A stretch of DNA of 64,000 bases from NCBI RefSeq assembly GCF_963666665.1, contig NZ_OY762999.1, forward strand, positions 1,555,501 through 1,619,500. The letters are read 5' to 3'. The notes beneath the pieces were generated by a model, which searched no databases, was not told the DNA's origin, and was given only the letters and a program-made list of their open reading frames with translations. This stretch comes from Maridesulfovibrio sp. GTDB taxonomy: Bacteria > Desulfobacterota > Desulfovibrionia > Desulfovibrionales > Desulfovibrionaceae. A program made the position numbers and the translations under genes. Of the stretch, positions 17,526 through 25,046 are shown piece by piece; within the stretch, counting starts at the first letter, position 1; every line of letters starts with the position of its first letter.

Positions 17526-18458
17526 TTAACGATCAAAGCTTTCTCTTATCTGCTTAAAAAGACTGAATAAAAGAGCTCCAGGAACAGCTTTACCGTTAAT
17601 TTCCATACTATCAATGCGCACGACTGTATTGTTATTAGGTGTAACATTTTCTTCAGTTACGAGCATAATCTTTTTCTGTGAAGACTGACCTTCGCTGGCA
17701 TCAATAACAAGAATCCACTGTCCGCTCTTTTCTTGCCATTCGAGATCCACACTTCTATGCGAGTTAATGCTATTCTCAAGAAGTTTAACAAAATCCTCCA
17801 AAGAGAAATGCTTACGCCCTTTACCTGCCACGCCAAGATATTCGCCCTCAGAATTACGGATAACCAAAGGACGCTCCAAATACTCAGAAGAAGGAAAGGA
17901 AGATTCATCAGGACCGGAATCTCCAGTCCGTAACAGTCTGAACAACTCAGCACGATCACGCTTCAAACGACCAATCTCCATAGCCATGTCCAGAATTCTT
18001 TCATTTGTTTCGGCGGAAAGCTTACGCTTTTCTGTCCTGAGCACAGATACCTCTTCACGCAAATCACGCAATTCAGCTTGAAATAAAGCCTGATTAGACA
18101 GCAAGTCAGAAACCTTGCCAAGAACTGACGACAAACCTTTAATCACGGTCTCCATATCCGAACTGGACTCAAGACCGGCCCCACTGATCAATTGTTGATC
18201 ACTTTTTATATTTTCTATTAATATACCGAACTTTAAACTTAATTCATTTTCAATTTGTTCAGTTGTCCAATTCATTCCATACATTTCACGTATCCTCCTA
18301 AAAATTTCAACTACCTCTGCAGAATACCTTTGCCTACGCCCTAATCCACCCATTGAAGGAATAAATTTCGAATACTTATCCTTATAATAGACCACAGTCG
18401 ATGGAGGAATACCAAGCCTCCTACCGACCTCTCTCAAACTTAAGTACTGATTTGACAT
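17526..18458 (-). CDS. MerR-family transcriptional regulator
   Basis: A 310-residue regulator. The N-terminal winged HTH (about 5-75) reads LSLREVGRRLGIPPSTVVYYKDKYSKFIPS...RRQRYSAEVVEIFRRIREMY, the MerR pattern. A long heptad-rich coiled coil (about 110-175, SVLGKVSDLLSNQ to KRDRAELFRLL) follows, then a C-terminal domain with RPLVIRNSEGEYLGVAGKGRKHFSLEDFVKLLE, DLEWQEKSGQWILVID and VVRIDSMEINGKAVPG. The C-terminal domain is not a known metal or drug sensor and lacks clustered cysteines. The upstream region carries repeated TTGTTTA/TAAACAA words that may be its own operator. Confidence 0.82.
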   Translation of the reverse strand: MSNQYLSLREVGRRLGIPPSTVVYYKDKYSKFIPSMGGLGRRQRYSAEVVEIFRRIREMYGMNWTTEQIENELSLKFGILIENIKSDQQLISGAGLESSSDMETVIKGLSSVLGKVSDLLSNQALFQAELRDLREEVSVLRTEKRKLSAETNERILDMAMEIGRLKRDRAELFRLLRTGDSGPDESSFPSSEYLERPLVIRNSEGEYLGVAGKGRKHFSLEDFVKLLENSINSHRSVDLEWQEKSGQWILVIDASEGQSSQKKIMLVTEENVTPNNNTVVRIDSMEINGKAVPGALLFSLFKQIRESFDR

Positions 18459-18474
18459 ACCAACTGCTCATTTG

Positions 18475-18582
18475 TTGTTTATTTTTAAATTAAACAAACA
18501 ATAACTCCCCAACAAACACAAGTCAACACTTAATTAAACAATACTATGTTCAATATTAAATCCATTTTGTTCAACTGAACAA
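18475..18582. promoter_or_regulatory. Candidate operator cluster upstream of the MerR-type gene
   Basis: Three related AT-rich palindromic words lie in this stretch. TTGTTTA is mirrored by TAAACAA around 18475-18497, TTAAACAAT occurs near 18534-18542, and a near-perfect palindrome TTGTTCA-AC-TGAACAA is at 18567-18582. Such repeats next to a MerR-type gene suggest autoregulation. Binding is inferred. Confidence 0.4.
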
Positions 18583-18869
18583 CCAACGACACGCACGACT
18601 GGACAAATACAAATTCATGATTAATTTATTAATTAGATGAGAAGAACATCGACGGAGGGTATGTGGAAATAGGATCTAAACAAAAAACAATATGCGAATT
18701 GAGTCGCCTTAGTGAAAAAAGATTAGAGTGCGTAAAGTGACGGAGTAATATCCCACAGCCACGTAGCGTGGCATGCGCACTTTTCTCTTGCCCTGCTTAA
18801 TATTTCGGGTGTAACTAAAACTAAGGAGAAACGGGGGACATTTATCCCGAAAAAACTAAGCGCTACAAG
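18583..18869 (+). promoter_or_regulatory. Gene-free leader before the HD-GYP gene, with nested hairpin
   Basis: No gene is seen here. GCCACG (18758-18763) pairs with CGTGGC (18767-18772), and an outer stem pairs GTGCG (18728-18732) with CGCAC (18776-18780). A strong Shine-Dalgarno-like AAGGAG occurs near 18822, about 45 bases before the HD-GYP ATG and without its own start codon. CGGG...CCCG can pair just after it. The real start at 18870 has no good Shine-Dalgarno. This may be a regulated leader. Confidence 0.35.
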
Positions 18870-20012
18870 ATGTTAGAAAAGATAAAAACAACAAACCTTC
18901 AAGAAGGCATGTTCGTCGTATGCTCTGCTAATGGCTATTCCAGCCTGCCAACTGAACTATCCAACCATGCAATATCTTCGAAAGCAGATATTTCTGCCAT
19001 CCTGCAGCTTAATATAAATGAAGTCCTGATTGATTCTGAAAAAAGTTCTGTCATAAACTCATTTCCCCAGACAACATACTCCGAAGAGATTTTTTTTGCC
19101 CGCGAGGCCTACAACAACGCCCTCAGTTATATTCAAAAAATATTTGAAACAGTAGAACGGGAAGGCACTCTTGAAATTTCTGAATACAAAAAAGGCGTAA
19201 GCCCGCTGATTGATTCCATTGACAGAAACAATAGCGCTGCAGCCAGCCTTACCGTATTGGCCCGCGCGGACAGATATCTATACACCCACAGTTTGAACAC
19301 TGCGATACTCAGTGCCATACTTGGCCGTTATATCGGACTTTCACGGGAAGCGGTCGAAGAACTTTCAATAACTGCAATGCTGATGAATATCGGTCAGCTA
19401 TGGCTGCCGAAAAATCTTATGAACAAAAAGGGCAAACTATCCAAGGATGAGTTCCAAAAGATTAAATTTCATCCGTTAAAAGGTTGCGAGTACCTTGCCG
19501 GACAAAACTCACCTCAGATCATAATCAACTCCATAAGAGCACATCACGAAAAATATGATGGATCAGGATACCCGCAAGGTCTATCCGGCAACGACATCCC
19601 TCAGTATGCACGCATCATATCCATCTGCGACTCATATGATGCACTCACTTCAGATCGCCCGTATCGAGAAGCCATGACTCCAAACTCGGCAATCAAACAT
19701 CTCTATTCCATGACCAATACTGCATTCCACCCCAGATATCTGGAAAGCTTCATAAAATGTGTGGGTATTTATCCTGTGGGCTGCTTTGTAAAACTTTCCG
19801 ACGGCCGCTATGGAGTGGTAGTGACCAACACTCCGAAAGCCCCGCTTCTACCTCAAGTTAAAGTCGTTTTCAGCAGCAGATTCAGAGCTATTCATCCTGA
19901 ATTTATAGACTTATCTAAAAGATCCAATGGCTCAAACGGTGATAATCTTGAAATTGTCGAATGCATTCACCCAAAGACATTCAAGCTGGAGCTGGACAGG
20001 TTCCTCTGGTAA
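18870..20012 (+). CDS. HD-GYP-domain protein with degenerate HD motif
   Basis: A 380-residue cytoplasmic protein. The N-terminal part (about 1-110) matches the small domain that often precedes HD-GYP (LQEGMFVV). The HD-GYP domain (about 130-310) keeps THSLNTAIL, FHPLKG, AHHEKYDGSGYPQGL and DSYDALTSDRPYR. HD-GYP enzymes hydrolyse cyclic di-GMP using a metal site that includes the HD dyad. Here the usual LLHDIGK is MLMNIGQ, so both H and D (residues 172-173) are gone and the lysine is glutamine. Catalysis is probably lost, leaving a binding or scaffold role. A C-terminal beta-rich tail follows. Confidence 0.88.
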   Translation: MLEKIKTTNLQEGMFVVCSANGYSSLPTELSNHAISSKADISAILQLNINEVLIDSEKSSVINSFPQTTYSEEIFFAREAYNNALSYIQKIFETVEREGTLEISEYKKGVSPLIDSIDRNNSAAASLTVLARADRYLYTHSLNTAILSAILGRYIGLSREAVEELSITAMLMNIGQLWLPKNLMNKKGKLSKDEFQKIKFHPLKGCEYLAGQNSPQIIINSIRAHHEKYDGSGYPQGLSGNDIPQYARIISICDSYDALTSDRPYREAMTPNSAIKHLYSMTNTAFHPRYLESFIKCVGIYPVGCFVKLSDGRYGVVVTNTPKAPLLPQVKVVFSSRFRAIHPEFIDLSKRSNGSNGDNLEIVECIHPKTFKLELDRFLW

Positions 20013-20021
20013 TTATCACTC

Positions 20022-20324
20022 TTACACGAAAGTAACTTCGACACGGTCCACATAATCCTTTAACAAATCCAGCTCGACCAAAACCTCTTCCTGCCGGTTT
20101 TGAGCTGCATTGCTTTCTATTCTTCTGCCAATATCTCCAAGCAGTAAAAAACCATAATTCAAGGCCGAACCTTTAAGGTTGTGACCTATACGTGCAGCTA
20201 CTGTCATATCCCCATCCACCAGAGCTTGCTCTAAAGCCTCAATCTCTTTATGGGTGATCTCCATAAATCCCGGAATAAGACCCTGCAAATCCCTATCTAT
20301 TCGTTCAACAATCTGTAACCCCAT
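20022..20324 (-). CDS. Stand-alone histidine phosphotransfer (Hpt) protein
   Basis: A 100-residue helical protein with the Hpt motif AARIGHNLKGSALNYGFLLLGDIGRRIE; the His is the phosphate carrier in multistep phosphorelays. The ATG at 20324 follows TAGGG, giving MGLQIVERIDRDL. An upstream in-frame ATG at 20345 would add seven residues with little in favour. It shares the strand with a CheY-like receiver at 21518, with the Tim44-like gene between them. It may serve that receiver or the hybrid kinase at 42237, whose own Hpt histidine is missing. Partner choice is inferred. Confidence 0.85.
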   Translation of the reverse strand: MGLQIVERIDRDLQGLIPGFMEITHKEIEALEQALVDGDMTVAARIGHNLKGSALNYGFLLLGDIGRRIESNAAQNRQEEVLVELDLLKDYVDRVEVTFV

Positions 20325-20382
20325 ACAATCCCTACCGGTATACATAGTTCCACGGCAAACGTTTCATAAAGCGATCCAAATA

Positions 20383-20416
20383 AAAAAGGGTACCGCTTTT
20401 ATAGCGTTACCCTTAC
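20383..20416 (-). terminator. Rho-independent terminator after the Tim44-like gene
   Basis: On the minus strand, AAGGGTAACGCT pairs with AGCGGTACCCTT, followed by TTTTT. It lies about 65 bases beyond the stop of the Tim44-like gene. Confidence 0.8.
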
Positions 20417-20481
20417 TATTATCAACTAGATCTGCCGCAGGCAAAAACTAATTCACAAAAACGAATGATTATTTACGGCTG

Positions 20482-21420
20482 TTATTCTTCAAGCTGCTGG
20501 ATGCCATCCAGTTTCCACATTCCATCAGAACCGACAGGTTTTACAAAATGCCAGACTTCACGCACCTGCGAAGGCTGAGACTGGGAAGGATCTTCGCGCA
20601 GAAGAACATCATAGTAGACTGTGACATTGGTAACGCCACCCTCTTCCTTAACTTCCAGCAATCTTGCATTAACCATCAAAACATCAGTCTGGGACTGGCC
20701 GGGATCTTCCTTGGCCTGCTGCTTGATCTCATTCACCACACCAGCGGTTGCAAACTGCTCAATGTCCGCCATATCACGGTTATCCCATGACTTCTGGAGA
20801 CGGGTGTAAACCGCCTTTGCTCCTTCAAGGAACTCCTCTTCATCAAAACCGGCAGGAATATTTACAACAGGTCCGCTCTGCGGTGCCGCTGAACCGGAAG
20901 CCTGCTGCGAAGAAGGCTTGGAAGAGAGATGATCCCACGCATTCTGAGCTGCATGCTCCCTGCGAGCATAAGGGTCGGCATTGGCATTGTTGTGGTTAGA
21001 CTGGGAGTAGTCCGGACCACGCTGATAATTCCCCTGCCTATACATATCATCAGTCCCACGACTGCGGGACTTGAAAAATTTAAATCCAAGATAAACAAGC
21101 AGGCCGATGATCAGGAGATTGAAGAAACCGCCCCCCATTCCACCGAATCCACCGAACAAGGAGCCGAGAAAAGTTCCGGCCAGCAGACCACCAAGGAGTC
21201 CCATACCGGGACGAGCAAAGCCGCCCTGCTGATTGTTAGTACCGCTTGCCTGCTTCTGGGAAGTAGCTGTTGATGTCGGTTTGTTGTAAGTTTTTGAAAA
21301 AGATGGCTTGCTGCCGAAGGATTTTCCCCCGCCCATTCTTTTCGCGTCGGCATCACCGGCCATAAAAGCCAGCAGGCAGACAACGGTAAGAGGAAGAACC
21401 AAATACCCGAGTAGTTTCAT
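20482..21420 (-). CDS. Tim44-like domain membrane protein
   Basis: A 312-residue protein. The signal peptide (about 1-26, ending AGDADA) is followed by a low-complexity Gly/Ser/Gln segment with MGGGKSFGSKPSFSKTYNKP. A glycine-rich hydrophobic segment (about 85-115, GLLGGLLAGTFLGSLFGGFGGMGGG then LLIIGLLVYLGFKFF) comes next, then a C-terminal Tim44-like domain (about 180-310) with FLEGAKAVYTRLQKSWDNRDMADIEQFAT and VREVWHFVKPVGSDGMWKLDGIQQ. Bacterial Tim44-like proteins of this layout are common in proteobacteria; their role at the membrane is unknown. GAGG precedes the ATG and a strong terminator follows. Confidence 0.88.
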   Translation of the reverse strand: MKLLGYLVLPLTVVCLLAFMAGDADAKRMGGGKSFGSKPSFSKTYNKPTSTATSQKQASGTNNQQGGFARPGMGLLGGLLAGTFLGSLFGGFGGMGGGFFNLLIIGLLVYLGFKFFKSRSRGTDDMYRQGNYQRGPDYSQSNHNNANADPYARREHAAQNAWDHLSSKPSSQQASGSAAPQSGPVVNIPAGFDEEEFLEGAKAVYTRLQKSWDNRDMADIEQFATAGVVNEIKQQAKEDPGQSQTDVLMVNARLLEVKEEGGVTNVTVYYDVLLREDPSQSQPSQVREVWHFVKPVGSDGMWKLDGIQQLEE

Positions 21421-21517
21421 CTAATACCTCATTTACTTAAGTTAAAAAAAAGACCGCGACCGAAGCCGCAGTCCTTTAGATAATTACGCTAACGCTACCT
21501 GTCCAGCAATATCGGAC

Positions 21518-21928
21518 CTATTCAATACTTTTTTTCAGAAAGCCGAGCTCAACCATTGCCTCACGGATCTTTTCCACATCCAACGGTTTAGTCAGATAAA
21601 TTGAAGCCCCACCCTTATAATAAGCTTCAATCACATTAGAAGGATCCCCTAGAGCACTGGTCATCATAACCTTGGTTTCGAGATGATGAGGGATGCCGTG
21701 TTCCTTTTCTATCTCACGGATTTCTTTCAGTGCTTCCTGTCCATCCATTTCAGGCATCATGATATCAAGGCAGATCAAATCATAACGATCCCCGGACTCC
21801 AAAGCATCTGTAAAAACCTGTATCGCCTCGGCTCCATCCACAGCAGAGTCACATTGCCCGTAGCTTGTCATCACATGCGTGAGAAATTTCCTGCTCGCAA
21901 GCTCATCTTCAACAATCAAAATCCTCAT
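21518..21928 (-). CDS. CheY-like single-domain response regulator
   Basis: A 136-residue receiver domain with no output domain. The acidic pocket is EDE near residues 7-9, the phospho-acceptor Asp is in LICLDIMMPEMDGQEAL, the conserved Thr/Ser is in VMMTSA and the Lys in YLTKPLD. Shine-Dalgarno GAGGAGA is well placed. It probably signals by protein contact. An Hpt protein (20022) lies nearby on the same strand, so a phosphorelay is plausible. No kinase gene is adjacent. Confidence 0.92.
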   Translation of the reverse strand: MRILIVEDELASRKFLTHVMTSYGQCDSAVDGAEAIQVFTDALESGDRYDLICLDIMMPEMDGQEALKEIREIEKEHGIPHHLETKVMMTSALGDPSNVIEAYYKGGASIYLTKPLDVEKIREAMVELGFLKKSIE

Positions 21929-22086
21929 ATCGTCTCCTCATCCAATTATAGACTTCAAGAGCATTACATTAGAACACACCGGGATTATATATGCAATTAT
22001 ATACACAAAATGATCAATTACGGTTTATGTTGCACTGAGTTGAAATGAGAGGTAATTATTCACCAAAAATTTAACAGGAACTGTTC

Positions 22087-22413
22087 ATGATCGAAACAAT
22101 ATCATCCATATTTTCATTTATATCAGGAAAATACGAAGCCAATCCTCACTGGGACCACTGGCCCTTCGGCCCGGGCTACGGAGACTTCTGGGCTTCCGTT
22201 ACTAAAATGCTCTTTGTAGCCGCAATACTTGGTGTAATTTTACTTTTCCTGCGTGTTCTTTTCGGTCCCAACGGAAAGTTCAGAGACCCGGACCTTGATC
22301 GCGAAGCAGCCGAAATGCGTGAAAAAGAATTGGCTCAGCTTGAAGAAGATCTGAAGTCAGGAAAGATTTCCGAAATCGACTATAAGTTCAAGAAAAAAAG
22401 AATCATGCTGTAG
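22087..22413 (+). CDS. Small membrane protein with SHOCT-like tail
   Basis: A 108-residue protein. A Trp/His/Pro-rich N-terminus (NPHWDHWPFGPGYGDFW) precedes one transmembrane helix (about 38-60, LFVAAILGVILLFLRVLFG). A charged C-terminus follows and ends EKELAQLEEDLKSGKISEIDYKFKKKRIML, close to the SHOCT pattern (short C-terminal domain: L..L...G.I...Ey...K..lL). SHOCT tails are thought to mediate oligomerisation. AGGA lies before the ATG. The downstream HD gene starts 4 bases after the stop, so they form an operon. Function unknown. Confidence 0.75.
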   Translation: MIETISSIFSFISGKYEANPHWDHWPFGPGYGDFWASVTKMLFVAAILGVILLFLRVLFGPNGKFRDPDLDREAAEMREKELAQLEEDLKSGKISEIDYKFKKKRIML

Positions 22414-22417
22414 ACAG

Positions 22418-23179
22418 ATGACTCATTTAAAAGAAATTTTCAGCCGATTTGTCAGTCCATACCTGCAAAATGCAACCGACAGGGAACGGCCTGACATTCA
22501 GCTGAAGATAGACCATTCATTTGATGTTTTCGAAAATAGCCGGAATATCTGTGAATCACTTTCACTTCCTGCGGAACGGACTGAAACAGCCCAGATAGCA
22601 GCCCTCTACCACGACACAGGAAGATTTCCACAATATAAGGCATACGGAACATTTAAAGATTCAGAGTCCTGTAACCACGGGACTCTGGGTGCCAGAACCG
22701 TTCTAAAATATGCCCTTTTGAACGAACTGCCAAGAAAACAGCGCAATACGATCCTCGGCGCCATTGCCCTGCATAACCGCAACGCACTCCCCTCTTTCCT
22801 TTCCGACGAACTTAGAATTTGTACTGAAATCGTCCGTGACTCAGACAAGATCGACATAATTAAGGTGCTGATTCCGCATCTGACCGGAGTTCTTCCCGGA
22901 AATGAAGTTCCGCTTATGGGACTGAAAGAAAAACCGGAAGAAATAACTCCGGCTATCCTTCAATCTGTAAAAGAAGGTCGGCAAGGTGCCTATCAAGCGA
23001 TGAAATGCTTGAATGATTTCCGACTGCTCCTGCTCAGCTGGGCTTATGACTTGAATTTTGAATGGTCGCGCAAGGAAATGATCAAACGTGGCTACGTTGA
23101 AACACTCATGAGCCAGCTTCCTGATACAGATCAAATACATGCACTTCGCAATCCGATAATAGAACAGCTTAACTCTTGA
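22418..23179 (+). CDS. HD-domain phosphohydrolase-like protein
   Basis: A 253-residue soluble protein with an HD-type metal site: an early His in KIDHSFDVFENSRNIC, the HD dyad in AQIAALYHDTGRFPQYKAYGTF (usual LLHDIGR), a His in SCNHGTLGARTVL, a later His in AIALHNRNALPS and an Asp in VRDSDKIDII. It looks catalytically complete. HD proteins of this type cleave nucleotides or phosphoesters; the substrate is not evident. It is co-transcribed with the SHOCT-like membrane protein upstream (4-base gap). Confidence 0.85.
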   Translation: MTHLKEIFSRFVSPYLQNATDRERPDIQLKIDHSFDVFENSRNICESLSLPAERTETAQIAALYHDTGRFPQYKAYGTFKDSESCNHGTLGARTVLKYALLNELPRKQRNTILGAIALHNRNALPSFLSDELRICTEIVRDSDKIDIIKVLIPHLTGVLPGNEVPLMGLKEKPEEITPAILQSVKEGRQGAYQAMKCLNDFRLLLLSWAYDLNFEWSRKEMIKRGYVETLMSQLPDTDQIHALRNPIIEQLNS

Positions 23180-23289
23180 TCGATTTTATGGAATAATGAA
23201 ATTCAAGATCTCTTGTCATTCGTAAATTCAAACTTACTTTTTCAAGTAGACTTTAGAAAACACAACACCTTACCATGGACAGCTAGAAT

Positions 23290-24201
23290 ATGACCGAAAC
23301 CAATTACGATATTATCATTCTGGGAGCAGGCCCTGCGGGACTGCAGGCTGCCATCCATTCAGCAAGAAAGGGACTCAAAGTACTCATCCTTGGTAAAAAC
23401 GACAAGAGCAGCCTCTGGTGGGCACACATCGAAAACTTCTGCTGCACACTGGAAATTTCCGGTGAGCAGATCCTTAGAACAGGACAACAGCAGGCCGAAA
23501 GTTTCGGTGCAGTATTCTTCAATGAAGATGTATTGAAGATCAAAACCCCGGACTTGATGGACCTCAGCGGTGGCGGATTTACTGTGACCACCGAGACAAA
23601 AGAATTCAAGACCAAAGCAATAATTATCTGCACCGGAACCACCCGCAACAAACTAGGAGTTCCCGGAGAAAAGGATCTTTTCGGAAAGGGCGTGAGCTAT
23701 TGTGTGGAATGCGACGGAAACTTTTTCCGCGGAGAAGAAGTGGCTATTGTCGGCGGCGAAAGTGCCGCTGCCGGCGGAGCACTCCACCTCTCCCATCTTG
23801 CTTCCAAGGTTCATCTTGTTTCAAAGGAATTTAACTTCGCCCCGGAACTTATGGAAAAACTCAAAGCCGTGAATATCATTATTCACGAAGGTGCTGAAGT
23901 TCAAGAAATCACCGGGAAAAGCGGTGTTGACGGCCTTGTTCTCAAGGACGGCAGCAAACTCGATGTAACCGGCGTATTCATAGAACTGGGTGCAAAGGGA
24001 GTCATGTCCCTCGCCGCAGAGCTTGGTATCCAGCTTGATGAATCCATGAAATTCATTGAAACCGACAAGCAGATGCGCACCAATGTCCCCGGCATTTTCG
24101 CTGCCGGAGATATCTGCGGTCCGCCGCTCCAGATGGCAAAAGCCGTCGGTGAAGGATGTGTGGCAGGTTTAAGCGCTGCCAAGTACGTCCGCAAAGCTTA
24201 A
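23290..24201 (+). CDS. Thioredoxin-reductase-like FAD/NAD(P) oxidoreductase
   Basis: A 303-residue flavoprotein of the low-Mr thioredoxin reductase family. It has an FAD-binding GAGPAGLQAAIHSARKG near residues 11-27, a redox centre CVECDG (usual CATCDG) near residue 138, an NAD(P)-binding motif VAIVGGESAAAGGALHL and a closing FAAGDICGPPLQMAKAVGEG. The dithiol CxxC is intact. An unusual SSLWWAHIENFCCT loop replaces the normal flavin-side loop, so the substrate may not be ordinary thioredoxin. No thioredoxin gene is adjacent. A bidirectional terminator follows. Confidence 0.85.
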   Translation: MTETNYDIIILGAGPAGLQAAIHSARKGLKVLILGKNDKSSLWWAHIENFCCTLEISGEQILRTGQQQAESFGAVFFNEDVLKIKTPDLMDLSGGGFTVTTETKEFKTKAIIICTGTTRNKLGVPGEKDLFGKGVSYCVECDGNFFRGEEVAIVGGESAAAGGALHLSHLASKVHLVSKEFNFAPELMEKLKAVNIIIHEGAEVQEITGKSGVDGLVLKDGSKLDVTGVFIELGAKGVMSLAAELGIQLDESMKFIETDKQMRTNVPGIFAAGDICGPPLQMAKAVGEGCVAGLSAAKYVRKA

Positions 24202-24251
24202 TTCAAATTTGATGCGCTACGCGCTTTTGATGATTGTAATACCTGATAATA

Positions 24252-24290
24252 AAAACCGGGCTGACCTTCAGGGCAGCCCGGTTTTCTTTT
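24252..24290. terminator. Bidirectional terminator
   Basis: AAAACCGGGCTG (24252-24263) pairs with CAGCCCGGTTTT (24274-24285), followed by TTTT on the plus strand and flanked by A-run on the left. It ends the plus-strand flavoprotein gene and lies directly after the stop codon (24289-24291) of the minus-strand lipoprotein gene. Confidence 0.88.
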
Positions 24291-24966
24291 AGCGTTCTGA
24301 GTAAATATAGTTGGGATACAGCGCAGCATGCCCTTTAAAATCACCTGCAATGTCTTCAGGCAAAACTCCTATCGTGGCGATGACATTGTAACCTGCTCCT
24401 TGAAGTCCCTTGCGTACTTCCTCGCAATAATTTGAACCTTCCGGATAATTGGGCGGTAACATAAACAGTTTTTGCCACCCGGAAAATCCGGCTTTAGACA
24501 GATTCTCCATAAGAGGGACACGAAACCCTTCAGCCCTGTATGACACCAGAAAAACTGGAATATTTCGTTGCAGCAAAAATTCAAACAGAACAATGGAAGG
24601 TCTCACAGCTGGAAGCGTGCTCAAAATAATATGTGATTCCAGATCACTGACCGCAGCAGCGTTGTCTGAAAAGCCCTGCTTCCTGCGCGCTTCATAGGTG
24701 GATAACAAGACATCCTCCACCACCATCACTACAGCAGGATACTTGACCTGCCCCTGAATAGCCTTAACCGCTACATCTGCTATAGCCTCCGCCTTATGTG
24801 AAATGTCTTCCCTGTACTTTCCACTGTCGTGGTAAGCAATTATCCGTTCCCGGACATCAGGCAGGGACACCATTTCCGTAGGAGCCTTGGCGATAGTCTT
24901 TTTCGAAGCAACACACCCACTGACGCATACCAGCACTAAGAAACAACAAATCAACCGCAACTTCAA
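24289..24966 (-). CDS. HAD acid-phosphatase-like lipoprotein, degenerate active site
   Basis: A 225-residue outer- or inner-membrane lipoprotein: signal MKLRLICCFLVLVCVSGC with Cys18 as the lipidated residue. The rest resembles HAD-type acid phosphatases of the class B/C group: the conserved PAVV strand, a long cap, VFLVSYRAEGFRVPLMENLSKAGF (motif II Ser region) and a terminal GDFKG. The nucleophile motif normally reading FDIDET is MVVEDV (residues 81-86), so the catalytic Asp is Val. Hydrolysis is unlikely. I chose the TTG at 24966 because GGAGGG lies 8 bases upstream; an in-frame ATG at 25011 lacks such a site. Confidence 0.75.
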   Translation of the reverse strand: MKLRLICCFLVLVCVSGCVASKKTIAKAPTEMVSLPDVRERIIAYHDSGKYREDISHKAEAIADVAVKAIQGQVKYPAVVMVVEDVLLSTYEARRKQGFSDNAAAVSDLESHIILSTLPAVRPSIVLFEFLLQRNIPVFLVSYRAEGFRVPLMENLSKAGFSGWQKLFMLPPNYPEGSNYCEEVRKGLQGAGYNVIATIGVLPEDIAGDFKGHAALYPNYIYSER

Positions 24967-25046
24967 ATTCTTTCCCTCCAGCAAAATATCCGGTTTAAGG
25001 GAAATTAGCACAAGGAAGTCACTGCCGACAAGTACGTCATGTTGAA

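Noticed and set aside
18660..18869. Cyclic di-GMP riboswitch before the HD-GYP gene
   Set aside because: The stems present do not contain the conserved GEMM core sequence. Only a generic structured leader can be supported.
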